From Amylibacter sp. SFDW26 (GTDB lineage: Bacteria > Pseudomonadota > Alphaproteobacteria > Rhodobacterales > Rhodobacteraceae): a stretch of 64,000 nucleotides of DNA. Position 1 is the stretch's first letter; every line of letters begins with the position of its first letter. The translations under genes and the position numbers were made by a program. The DNA lies in contig NZ_WEIC01000003.1 in NCBI RefSeq assembly GCF_009184395.1, positions 62,001-126,000 of the forward strand, in the 5' to 3' direction. Positions 1-7,942 of this stretch are shown one piece after another. The notes beneath the pieces are model-generated. The model made no database searches, was not told the DNA's origin, and saw only the letters and a list, made by a program, of their open reading frames with translations.

Positions 1-64
1 AGACATCGGGATTACAGAATACGATGCTTACCATGAATCTCGCAAGTCATTCTGGCGCGAATAG
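1..64 (+). CDS. DUF1127 family protein, C-terminal fragment (cut by window start)
   Basis: Reading frame 2 gives the last 20 residues of a protein, with 'DIGIT' near the beginning and 'SFWRE' at the end, then TAG. A DIGLT-like stretch followed by an acidic/His-rich spacer and a terminal FW is the usual tail of small DUF1127 proteins, which are abundant in Rhodobacterales and linked in some species to RNA and phosphate metabolism. The start lies outside the window, so length and operon context are unknown. The family call rests on a short tail only. Confidence 0.55.
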   Translation, partial: DIGITEYDAYHESRKSFWRE

Positions 65-101
65 TTTCCCCTTTGCGCGGTTCGTGCAGATTTTACCGCG
101 C

Positions 102-139
102 AAAAAAAAGCGCCCGTCTTTTCTTCCGAAGACGGGCGC
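102..139 (-). terminator. Rho-independent terminator of the minus-strand demethylation operon
   Basis: An 11-bp perfect inverted repeat (GCGCCCGTCTT at 110-120 with AAGACGGGCGC at 129-139) has an 8-nt loop. On the minus strand it is followed by eight T residues (A-run at 102-109). It sits just past the stop of the dehydrogenase gene ending at 158. A second hairpin (75-81 with 95-101) lies beyond the A-run and could act for the plus-strand DUF1127 gene, but it has no T-run. Confidence 0.85.
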
Positions 140-157
140 GTCTGCTTTAAACTTACT

Positions 158-2578
158 CTAAGCTCTTAAACGTTCGCCTTTCGGATCAAACGCAGGTTCA
201 TCCAACAGAACCGCTCGATGGGGCTTCCCAAGGATTGCCACATCAAACTCTGTTCCAGATTTCACATAATCCGCTTTGATAAAACAAAGCGCGATGGATT
301 TTTCGACACTATAACCATACGCCCCAGAACTCACACGCCCTACAGGTGTGCCATCTGGCAAGAACACAGGCTCCCCACCACTGGCATCCGCATTCTCAGT
401 CTCAACAGCCAAACTGACCAACAATTCGCGCGGTGGATTACCCATAAGCTTTGCATAGGCCTCTTTGCCCAAGAACTCTGGCTTATCCATCTTGATCAAG
501 CGATCCAAACCAACCTCTTGCGGCCAATATTCTGGGCTATACTCACGCGACCAAGAGCCATAGCCTTTTTCAATCCGCAATGATCCTAATGAGCGCCCAC
601 CAACAGGACGCACGCCCAAATCTTTGCCCGTTTCTAATAAGGCTTCATATAGCCTCAACTGATCCTCAGTTTTCACATACAATTCCCAGCCCAGATCGCC
701 CGTAAAGGACACACGCAGCGCAATCGCATCTATACCCGCAACTGTAATCTGTGCAGACCGCATAAACGTCCAATCCTCATTGGATAAATCCGCTTGCGTT
801 AAATGCGATAGCAATTCACGTGACTTCGGCCCTGCCACATTAAACCCGCAATACGCTTCAGTCAGGCTTTCGAAACTGACAGTATCAGGCCGTTCAACCG
901 CATTAAAATACCGCTGATGATACCGTTCAGCCATACCCGACCCAACCATATAAAAATGATCATCACCTAATTTTGTTACGGTGAAATCCCCAGCAATACC
1001 GCCACGTTCACCCAACAATGGCGTCAAACAAGACCGTCCAACCTCTTTGGGCACATGATTGGCAATAACGCGGTCTAACCAATCCGCTGCCCCTGCCCCT
1101 TTGATTTCGTATTTACCAAAGTTCGACACATCAATGATACCAACACTAGCGCGCAACGCTTCACATTCTGCACGCACAGGCTCAAACCAATCTTGGCGAT
1201 CAAAACCATAATCCTCTTTGCCTTCAACGCCTTCGCCTGCAAACCACAGCGGATGTTCCCAGCCGTAGCTCAGGCCAAACACAGCCCCTAATTCCTTTTG
1301 CTTCTGATACGCAGGCCGCATTCGCATCGGGCGCCCTGCTTCGCGCTCTTCATAAGGGAAGTGGATTTTGAAACGGTTGGCGTATTGATCTTCGACACGC
1401 GCTTTTGTGAAACCTTTGTCCGCCCAATGCCCAAACCGCGCCACATCCCAAGGGAACATATCAAACTCTGGCTCCCCTTCGACAATCCACTGTGCTGTCA
1501 TCAAACCCAGACCACCCGATTGACTGAACCCTGGAATAATTCCGTTACAGCAGAAATAGCCTTTCAATTCAGGAATTGGCCCATACAGTGCTGAACTGTC
1601 GGGTGACCATATCATAGGTCCGTTAATCACACGTTTCACACCAACTTCTGCGGCAGATGGCACACGATCCATCGCCCGCATGATGTTGTCCATGATGCGA
1701 TCCAAATCATCCGCAAACAATTCATGGCCAAAACCAAGGGGTGTACCCTCTTCTGCCCAGAACTTCATGTCCTTTTCATAGGCACCAATCAGCAGCCCAT
1801 CACCCTCTTGGCGCATGTAATACTCGCCATCACGATCTGCCACAGATGGTAAACGACGATCCATCGCAGCAATCTCTGGAATGGTTTCCGTGACCAAATA
1901 TTGGTGTTCTGTTGGTTGCAATGGCAATTCTATCCCTGCCATAGCGGCCACTTCACGCCCCCAAAGCCCCGCAACATTCACGACCCAATCGGTTTGAATG
2001 TTACCCTTTGGCGTTTCCACAATCCAAGATCCATCAGGTTGCTGCACAGTCCCTGTCACAGGTGTAAAGCGGTGAATTTCAGCACCCATCTGCCGCGCAC
2101 CCGTTGCATAAGCTTGGGTCACACCAGATGGGTCAACGTTGCCGCCATCAGGTTCAAACATGATGCAACGTATATCGTCAAAGTTCACCAATGGGTTCTT
2201 GGCAGCCGCCTCTTCACGGCTCAGCTCGTAAAAGTCAGCCTCAAAATACCGCGCTTTAGCCGCCTGTATACGCAACTGATGCTCGCGCTGTTCTGTTTGT
2301 GCCAAATACAGCGAGCCAGGTTGAAAAACACCGCACCCCTTCCCTGTCTCAGCTTCCAGCTCTTTATACAATTTCATCGTATAATATTGCAGCTTCGAGA
2401 TATTGTTGTTGTCGTGCAACCCGTGCAAATTCGCTGCTGCGTGCCATGTAGAGCCTGATGTCAATTCATCGCGTTCCAACAACACAACATCTTTCCATCC
2501 CAGTTTCGCAAGGTGATACAGGATCGAACAACCAACAAGGCCACCCCCAATAACAACTGCCTGTGCATGCGTTTTCAT
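158..2578 (-). CDS. FAD-dependent dimethylglycine/sarcosine dehydrogenase-like protein (DAO + GcvT)
   Basis: 806 residues in the two-part layout of mitochondrial-type dimethylglycine dehydrogenases. The N-terminal half (about 1-400) is a DAO-type FAD domain with GGGLVG at 11-16 and a 'STWHAA' segment whose His46 matches the residue that covalently binds FAD in this family. The C-terminal half (about 430-800) is a GcvT-like aminomethyltransferase domain, with 'GDLGWELYV' typical of the fold, which passes the one-carbon unit to tetrahydrofolate. The expected reaction is oxidative N-demethylation of a methylated glycine or similar amine; the exact substrate cannot be read from sequence. It is the last gene of the operon, 3 bp after the 76-residue gene, and is followed by a strong terminator. 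The Rieske oxygenase upstream suggests sequential demethylation. Confidence 0.88.
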   Translation of the reverse strand: MKTHAQAVVIGGGLVGCSILYHLAKLGWKDVVLLERDELTSGSTWHAAANLHGLHDNNNISKLQYYTMKLYKELEAETGKGCGVFQPGSLYLAQTEQREHQLRIQAAKARYFEADFYELSREEAAAKNPLVNFDDIRCIMFEPDGGNVDPSGVTQAYATGARQMGAEIHRFTPVTGTVQQPDGSWIVETPKGNIQTDWVVNVAGLWGREVAAMAGIELPLQPTEHQYLVTETIPEIAAMDRRLPSVADRDGEYYMRQEGDGLLIGAYEKDMKFWAEEGTPLGFGHELFADDLDRIMDNIMRAMDRVPSAAEVGVKRVINGPMIWSPDSSALYGPIPELKGYFCCNGIIPGFSQSGGLGLMTAQWIVEGEPEFDMFPWDVARFGHWADKGFTKARVEDQYANRFKIHFPYEEREAGRPMRMRPAYQKQKELGAVFGLSYGWEHPLWFAGEGVEGKEDYGFDRQDWFEPVRAECEALRASVGIIDVSNFGKYEIKGAGAADWLDRVIANHVPKEVGRSCLTPLLGERGGIAGDFTVTKLGDDHFYMVGSGMAERYHQRYFNAVERPDTVSFESLTEAYCGFNVAGPKSRELLSHLTQADLSNEDWTFMRSAQITVAGIDAIALRVSFTGDLGWELYVKTEDQLRLYEALLETGKDLGVRPVGGRSLGSLRIEKGYGSWSREYSPEYWPQEVGLDRLIKMDKPEFLGKEAYAKLMGNPPRELLVSLAVETENADASGGEPVFLPDGTPVGRVSSGAYGYSVEKSIALCFIKADYVKSGTEFDVAILGKPHRAVLLDEPAFDPKGERLRA

Positions 2579-2581
2579 TTT

Positions 2582-2812
2582 CTATTCCTCGCGCCCTAAA
2601 GCGACCAATGTTTTGTGAATTTCTTTTGCTACTGGAAGACCACCCTCCAGCGCATAAACGTAGGCCTGGGTCAGGAAATAGGCGCCCTCTAATTCATGCC
2701 CATTTGCCAACTCATCATTTCCAAGTTTTTGGTAAATCCGAACAAGGGTCGCATTATCCCCACTGTCATGGGCCGCTAACACCTGTGCGTTCAGATGGTC
2801 ATAATCGATCAC
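2582..2812 (-). CDS. Small conserved-looking protein between Rieske oxygenase and dehydrogenase
   Basis: 76 residues starting at a GTG (2812-2810) that overlaps the TGA of the Rieske gene (GTGA), the usual sign of translational coupling. A longer upstream ATG exists at 2860 but would overlap the Rieske gene by about 50 bp. The protein is soluble and probably helical ('LVRIYQKLGNDEL', 'GAYFLTQAYVYALEGG'), resembling one tetratricopeptide-like helical pair. I do not recognise a family. Its position with 4-bp and 3-bp junctions on either side argues that it is a real gene made in fixed ratio with the two enzymes, perhaps an accessory subunit or assembly factor; that is inference. Confidence 0.75.
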   Translation of the reverse strand: MIDYDHLNAQVLAAHDSGDNATLVRIYQKLGNDELANGHELEGAYFLTQAYVYALEGGLPVAKEIHKTLVALGREE

Positions 2813-3978
2813 TCTGCTGCCATTTTCGCACGACCATTGTTGATTTGTGTTGCAACCCATTCGTGGAAAATATGCGTAGGCCCATCCATAGCAGGTGAAA
2901 ATTTACCCCCATCAAAGAATACCCCATGACGGCCCTTTTGCATCCCTTCGACCACGAAAATATCTTCTTTAAAAACTTCTTCCCAAAAATCGGCATTTGT
3001 GACCCGCAGCTTTTTATATGCGTCACCAACGGCTTCATCACTGGCGTAATACAATGCCACATGTTCGCGTGTTTTATTCACCCCAACAGGTTCCAAAATA
3101 ATCGCATAAGAATGATCACGGTGCACACCGAACATGACGTTTGGATAAAGCGTGGCATATTCTGATGCCGTATCCCATTTATCCGTCAAATCTTTAAAAT
3201 CGGGAAAGGTTTGCCCATCTTCACCCTTCAACTGTTGATAAACAACGGACCCTTGTCCAGAATATTTATACTGTTCTTCAAGATGGTAATGATCCTCTAA
3301 TCGCGACACTGTATTCAAACCGGGATGCACCCACGGTAAATGGTAACTTTCACTGTAATTCTCAACAGCCAACTTCCAGTTGCTGTCCACCTCTAGAACA
3401 AACGCACCATCCTCATGATGATAAAGCGGTTTATCAAACTCTTTCCAACGTTCCAGCAATTCAGAATGTGCCACTGTGAAGTCATCTGCCGTACCGCTGA
3501 CATTCACAAACACCACGCCCAAATACACATGGCTGCGGATTTCAAACAATCCCAGTTCATTACGCTTGATATCTTCATGGATATTCTGACCAGGCCCACC
3601 CACATGCGGGGTAGAGCGTAATGCGCCATCCAAACCATAGCACCACGAATGATAGGGACAGCGGATCGTTCCGCGAATATTGCCTTTTTCCTTCACCAAA
3701 ATCATACCACGATGGCGGCATGTGTTCTGATATACATTCACATTGCCTTCCGCATCCCGCACCAACAGCAAAGGCATACCAAGGAAATCGACAGGCATTG
3801 CATCGCCTTCATTGGGCACATCATGCGCAAAACCAACCCCAGCCCAATTGTCGAATAAAACCGATTGGCGCTCTTCTTTGAACACCTCCTCATCAATGTA
3901 ATGTGCATTTGGCAAACCGCGCGCAAGGCTGACGGGTTTTGTCACATCGGACAAATCTGATAAATGAGACTCAGTCAT
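2809..3978 (-). CDS. Rieske non-haem iron oxygenase, alpha subunit (GbcA/CntA-like)
   Basis: 389 residues from the ATG at 3978, chosen over the longer ATG at 4023 because AGGAG lies just upstream of it. The Rieske motif is complete: C87-x-H89 and C107-x2-H110. The mononuclear iron site has H213 and H218 in 'ESYHLPWVHPG', followed downstream by the conserved acidic region 'KEDIFVVEGMQ'. Proteins of this group hydroxylate N-methyl groups or aromatic rings; relatives include glycine betaine and carnitine monooxygenases. The partner dehydrogenase points to N-demethylation. No ferredoxin/reductase partner is encoded nearby, so electrons must come from elsewhere. First gene of a three-gene operon, 88 bp downstream of a co-directional LysR gene. 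Confidence 0.88.
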   Translation of the reverse strand: MTESHLSDLSDVTKPVSLARGLPNAHYIDEEVFKEERQSVLFDNWAGVGFAHDVPNEGDAMPVDFLGMPLLLVRDAEGNVNVYQNTCRHRGMILVKEKGNIRGTIRCPYHSWCYGLDGALRSTPHVGGPGQNIHEDIKRNELGLFEIRSHVYLGVVFVNVSGTADDFTVAHSELLERWKEFDKPLYHHEDGAFVLEVDSNWKLAVENYSESYHLPWVHPGLNTVSRLEDHYHLEEQYKYSGQGSVVYQQLKGEDGQTFPDFKDLTDKWDTASEYATLYPNVMFGVHRDHSYAIILEPVGVNKTREHVALYYASDEAVGDAYKKLRVTNADFWEEVFKEDIFVVEGMQKGRHGVFFDGGKFSPAMDGPTHIFHEWVATQINNGRAKMAAE

Positions 3979-4066
3979 AGCAATACTCCTCTTAAAGAAG
4001 CATTTTTCAGTGAATCCGTACAATCACAATACGGAAATAATTCCTATTGAGTTGAGTTTAATTCAT

Positions 4067-4951
4067 TCAATTTTGCTTAAGCAACCATTCAGAAAAAACC
4101 TGCATTTCCGGGCGCTTACGAGCACCATCTTTAAATAATAAATAAAAAGCCCCGGGCGCTTCTATAGAGTGGTGACTAAACGGAACAAGTTTATGATCAT
4201 CAAGCAACGGCTTAGACAATCGTTTCCACCCCAAAACTACTCCTGCATCATCCTGTGCCAACTGTAGCGCAATCGTATAGTTATTCACCTTCTGCCCAGC
4301 AGAAATAGGGCCTGAATACCCCAACATTTCAAACCATTGCGCCCAATTCGTCCACTTCTTTTCAACAGCCTCTAAATGTATCAAAGAAGACTGCGCCAAT
4401 TCCTCTATATTGCTAGGTGCGCATTCTCGAAACCGCGGACTACATAATGGAATTAGCTCATCACCAAACAAATAAACACAGTCTTCTTTTGGCTTTGAGG
4501 TTGCATACTCAATCACCATATCCATTTGTAAAGGCCGCATAAATGGGCGATCCCTAACATTTTGATTCACCGTAATATCTGGGTGCGCTCGCCAAAATTG
4601 CGTGACCAAAGGTGTTAGCAAAAGTGTAGAAACCGCCGTTGTCACACCAATGGTGACCTGCGGCATTTCTTGGCGCGCACGTATATCGACAACCACATTC
4701 GAAAGAGATGCAAAACTTGAAATCAAAGCTTGCATCAATTCACGCCCCTCTGGGGTCAATTCAACAGCACGGTGCCCGCGTTCAAACAATGCCACCCCAA
4801 GATCTTGCTCCAGTGATTTCACTTGATGACTGATCGCACTGGTCGTCACATTCAATTCAGCCGCAGCCGTCTTAAACGATCCGCGCCGCGCCGCACATTC
4901 AAACGTGGCAAGCATTTTTAAAGATGGCAGGCTATAATGACGTTGTACCAT
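4067..4951 (-). CDS. LysR-family transcriptional regulator (GcvA-like)
   Basis: 294 residues. An N-terminal winged helix-turn-helix (about 10-65: 'LATFECAARRGSFKTAAAELNVTTSAISHQVKSLE') is followed by a LysR substrate-binding domain (about 95-290). 'LPSLKMLATFE' at the start resembles the GcvA subgroup, regulators of glycine cleavage and related amine metabolism. It lies upstream of, and on the same strand as, the Rieske/dehydrogenase operon with an 88-bp gap, so it likely controls that operon and may be partly cotranscribed with it. The effector is unknown. Confidence 0.85.
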   Translation of the reverse strand: MVQRHYSLPSLKMLATFECAARRGSFKTAAAELNVTTSAISHQVKSLEQDLGVALFERGHRAVELTPEGRELMQALISSFASLSNVVVDIRARQEMPQVTIGVTTAVSTLLLTPLVTQFWRAHPDITVNQNVRDRPFMRPLQMDMVIEYATSKPKEDCVYLFGDELIPLCSPRFRECAPSNIEELAQSSLIHLEAVEKKWTNWAQWFEMLGYSGPISAGQKVNNYTIALQLAQDDAGVVLGWKRLSKPLLDDHKLVPFSHHSIEAPGAFYLLFKDGARKRPEMQVFSEWLLKQN

Positions 4952-5017
4952 AATGGTGGTTCCGTTGATATAATTTCACCTAAAAGAACCACTAAACTAA
5001 ATAAAGCGCAATCCTAT

Positions 5018-5683
5018 CTACGCCATCGGTTCCATCAATTGCGACGTATTATGATACCTAGAATTCACATCATGCGACACACGGTAAGTCTCATAAAATT
5101 CATCAGGTGCTGTTTGCATCAATTTCGCAGCCCCCTTACCTTCTTCGCCCAACCACAACCCATAATCATCGCGCGCAAGCGTTACAGGTTCACGGTGATG
5201 GATATGCGAAATGTCATTCCCTGCTGCTGTCGTTACAATCGCACAGGCCACCTGACGTTCCCCTTCGGGCGATGTCCAAGCTTGCCAAACACCCGCAAAC
5301 GCTAACATCTCTTTTTCTGGGCGCTTCAAAAACCATGGCTCTTTGCCTGTCCCCTTATCGCGGTGCCATTCATAAAATCCACTTGCTGGAATCAAGCATC
5401 TCCGTGCCCGTGCCGCCTCACGAAACGCTGGTTTTTCAGCTAAGGTTTCAGACCGCGCATTGATCAACAACGGTCCATCATTGGGCTTCTTGTACCAATG
5501 CGGAATAAACCCCCAGCGCATGTCCACCAAATGCCGCTGACCATCATAAGCCACCGCAACAGGTATAAGTTGGGTTGGGCAAACATTGTAGCGCGGTTCA
5601 GAAAAAGACGTTGTGGAAACTACAACCCCAAACTCTTCAACCACTGCATCAGGGTCTTCTATTAAAGCAAATCGTCCACACAT
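5018..5683 (-). CDS. SRAP-family abasic-site protein (YedK/HMCES-like)
   Basis: 221 residues starting at MCGRF (ATG at 5683). Cys2, exposed after Met removal, forms the thiazolidine crosslink with abasic sites in single-stranded DNA, so this start is required and the longer frame to 5725 is rejected. Other family signatures are present: 'INARSET' (Asn), 'ASGFYEW' (catalytic Glu) and 'IHHREPV' (His). Full length for the family. It acts at replication forks to shield abasic sites. It is divergent from the VOC gene with 58 bp between starts. No SOS (LexA) box was recognised in that gap. Confidence 0.93.
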   Translation of the reverse strand: MCGRFALIEDPDAVVEEFGVVVSTTSFSEPRYNVCPTQLIPVAVAYDGQRHLVDMRWGFIPHWYKKPNDGPLLINARSETLAEKPAFREAARARRCLIPASGFYEWHRDKGTGKEPWFLKRPEKEMLAFAGVWQAWTSPEGERQVACAIVTTAAGNDISHIHHREPVTLARDDYGLWLGEEGKGAAKLMQTAPDEFYETYRVSHDVNSRYHNTSQLMEPMA

Positions 5684-5741
5684 ATTGTAGGCTTGACGAA
5701 AACCAATCCGAATGTCCAGATGCATCCAAAGGAGTCGTCTT

Positions 5742-6155
5742 ATGAAATCACTATTTCACCTTGCTTATCACGTCACCGACCTAGATGCCGCACGCACGTT
5801 TTACGGTGATACATTAGGATGCGCCGAAGGGCGCAGCACCGATACATGGGTGGATTTCGATTTCTTTGGTCATCAGATTTCCCTGCATTTAGGCAAACCG
5901 TTTGAAACAACAAACACAGGCAAAGTCGGCGATCATATGGTGCCGATGCCACATATGGGTGTGGTTTTACCCTTGGCAGATTGGTTAGCATTATCCGAAA
6001 AATTAACCAGCGCTGGCACCGCTTTCGAAATACCACCCCAAATCAGATATGAAGGCGAACCAGGTGAACAACGCACAATGTTTTTCCGTGATCCGTCTGG
6101 AAACCCTATAGAAGTAAAAGGTTTTGCTGATTTCGATGGGTTATTTGCCACATAA
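5742..6155 (+). CDS. VOC-superfamily (glyoxalase/dioxygenase-like) protein
   Basis: 137 residues from the ATG at 5742, preceded by GGAG; the longer frame from 5712 would run into the divergent SRAP gene. A single vicinal-oxygen-chelate unit pair is visible: 'FHLAYHVTDLDAARTFYGDTLGC' at the start and 'MFFRDPSGNPIEVKGF' near the end. His and Glu at the usual metal positions are plausible (H8, H54-region, E130-region). VOC proteins are too diverse for a substrate to be assigned. It is followed 49 bp later by the DUF952 gene on the same strand. Confidence 0.85.
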   Translation: MKSLFHLAYHVTDLDAARTFYGDTLGCAEGRSTDTWVDFDFFGHQISLHLGKPFETTNTGKVGDHMVPMPHMGVVLPLADWLALSEKLTSAGTAFEIPPQIRYEGEPGEQRTMFFRDPSGNPIEVKGFADFDGLFAT

Positions 6156-6204
6156 AACCCTTTCTAGCTTGACCATTCGTCGTTTGCACGGCATCTGAAA
6201 AATC

Positions 6205-6543
6205 ATGTTGATTTATAAGATATTCCACGCAGATGAATGGGCTGCATTTCAAGCATCGGGCGAAACGCAAGGTGCACCAATTGATTTACAAGACGGGTTC
6301 ATTCATTTCTCGACCGCGACCCAAGCCGCCGAAACCGCTGCAAAGCATTTCGCGGGCATTGACGGTTTAATGCTGCTTGCCTGTGATAGTGATGCATTGG
6401 GGGACGCATTGAAATGGGAAGTCTCTCGCAATGACGATCTGTTCCCGCATTTATTCGCAATGCTACAAATGACGGATGTACTTTGGGCCAAACCTTTACC
6501 AATAAAAGACGGCATTCATCAGTTCCCACAGGATATGGCATGA
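6205..6543 (+). CDS. DUF952 family protein
   Basis: 112 residues with the DUF952 pattern: 'IYKIFHADEWAAFQASG' at the N-terminus, 'DGFIHFSTATQAAETA' in the middle and 'FPHLFAMLQMTDV' towards the end. The family is often found in bacteria and eukaryotes as a small cytoplasmic protein, resembling ADP-ribosyl-binding or transferase folds, but its biochemical role is not established. It overlaps pyrD by 4 bp (ATGA at 6540-6543), so the two are translationally coupled; this pairing is common in Rhodobacterales as far as I recall. Confidence 0.85.
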   Translation: MLIYKIFHADEWAAFQASGETQGAPIDLQDGFIHFSTATQAAETAAKHFAGIDGLMLLACDSDALGDALKWEVSRNDDLFPHLFAMLQMTDVLWAKPLPIKDGIHQFPQDMA

Positions 6544-7598
6544 ACCTATTAGAAAAAATCGGCCTATCCGCCATGTTCAAACTGGACCCAGAACTGGGTC
6601 ATTCTTTGGCTGTGAAAGCCTTGAACATGGGTTTGGTGACCAGCAAAGGCCCCTACACATCTGACCGCCTAAAAACCACGATCGCAGGTTTGGATATCCC
6701 AAACCCTGTTGGGTTGGCTGCAGGTTTTGATAAGAATGCTCAGGTTATAAGCCCGCTTCTAAAAGCTGGATTTGGTTTTATTGAAGTGGGTGCCGCAACA
6801 CCAAAACCCCAAGATGGCAACCCAAAACCACGCTTATTCCGCTTGGTGGAAGATCAAGCATCAATCAACCGTTTCGGTTTTAACAACGAAGGCATGCGTA
6901 TAATAGCCAACCGCCTGTCACAACGCCCTAAAACAGGTATCGTTGGCATTAATCTAGGTGCCAATAAAACCAGTTCACACCGTGCGATTGATTATGTGAA
7001 GGTGTTGGAAACATGTGGCCCTTACGTGGATTTCGCTACAATCAACGTCTCCTCACCTAACACCGAAAAACTGCGTGATCTTCAAGGTCGCAGCGCATTA
7101 ACGGCATTGGTGGCTGGTGTGATGGAAACGCGCGATCAGTTGGATCATCATATTCCGATTTTCCTGAAAGTCGCCCCAGATCTAACCCCAACCGATATCG
7201 AAGACATCTGTTATGTCGCGCGCATGTCACGCATTGATGCGGTAATTGCGACGAACACAACCATCACACGCGATGGGTTACAAAGCGAACATGCCCATGA
7301 AACAGGCGGTCTTGCTGGTGCGCCATTGTTCGATATGTCGACACGCGTTTTGGCGCAATTCTCAAACCTCTTACAAGATGAGGTTCCATTGATCGGCGTT
7401 GGTGGCATTTCCACAGCAGAACAAGCCTATGCCAAAATCAAAGCGGGGGCTTCAGCCGTCCAGCTTTATACGGCTTTGGTATACGGTGGTTTCTCTATGG
7501 TGAATGATATCACACGCGGTTTAGATCGCTTGTTAGAGCAAGACGGATATGCCCATATTTCTGATGCTATTGGCGTAGACAGAGACACCTACCTATGA
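6540..7598 (+). CDS. pyrD: Quinone-dependent dihydroorotate dehydrogenase (class 2)
   Basis: 352 residues starting at the ATG that overlaps the DUF952 stop. Class 2 features include an N-terminal amphipathic helical extension (about 1-40) for membrane/quinone contact and the FMN barrel motifs 'NPVGLAAGFDKNAQ', 'GFIEVGAATPKPQ', 'NVSSPNT' (with the catalytic-base Ser region) and 'IGVGGI'. It oxidises dihydroorotate to orotate in pyrimidine synthesis on the inner face of the cytoplasmic membrane. It is coupled by ATGA overlaps to the genes before and after it, giving a three-gene unit with the ArsC-like protein. Confidence 0.96.
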   Translation: MNLLEKIGLSAMFKLDPELGHSLAVKALNMGLVTSKGPYTSDRLKTTIAGLDIPNPVGLAAGFDKNAQVISPLLKAGFGFIEVGAATPKPQDGNPKPRLFRLVEDQASINRFGFNNEGMRIIANRLSQRPKTGIVGINLGANKTSSHRAIDYVKVLETCGPYVDFATINVSSPNTEKLRDLQGRSALTALVAGVMETRDQLDHHIPIFLKVAPDLTPTDIEDICYVARMSRIDAVIATNTTITRDGLQSEHAHETGGLAGAPLFDMSTRVLAQFSNLLQDEVPLIGVGGISTAEQAYAKIKAGASAVQLYTALVYGGFSMVNDITRGLDRLLEQDGYAHISDAIGVDRDTYL

Positions 7599-7942
7599 GC
7601 CAACCCACCATCTGGCACAATGCGCGCTGTTCAAAGTCACGCCAAACATTGCAACTGTTAAAAGACAATGGTTTTGACCCTGAAATCATCGATTACATCA
7701 GTGATACACCGACAAAAGCTAAAATCACAAATGTGCTGGAGTTGTTGGGAATTGAAGCCGTACAATTGATGCGTACAGGCGATGCACGGTTCAAAGAGGC
7801 GGGCCTATCAAAAACAGATCCATCTGACGTTCTGATTGATGCCATGATTTCACAACCGATCTTAATCGAACGTCCAGTTGTATTACACAACGGCAAGGCA
7901 TCTATCGGTCGTCCACCAGAATCCGTTCTGGATATTCTCTAA
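7595..7942 (+). CDS. ArsC-family (glutaredoxin-fold) reductase
   Basis: 115 residues with Cys12 in 'HNARCSKSRQTL', the active-site arrangement of the glutaredoxin-coupled ArsC family, and 'ERPVVLHNG' further on, like the NRPIV region of ArsC. Glutaredoxin-dependent arsenate reductases are usually about 140 residues; this shorter form is close to the YfgD/ArsC-like subgroup, so arsenate reduction is likely but not certain. No arsR or arsB lies nearby. It overlaps pyrD by 4 bp and its stop codon overlaps the stop of the convergent MATE gene by 3-4 bp. Confidence 0.82.
   Translation: MSQPTIWHNARCSKSRQTLQLLKDNGFDPEIIDYISDTPTKAKITNVLELLGIEAVQLMRTGDARFKEAGLSKTDPSDVLIDAMISQPILIERPVVLHNGKASIGRPPESVLDIL

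Noticed and set aside
1901-2458. 185-residue plus-strand ORF inside the dehydrogenase gene
   Set aside because: Shadow of the FAD domain coding strand; His/Arg/Cys-rich with no recognisable fold.
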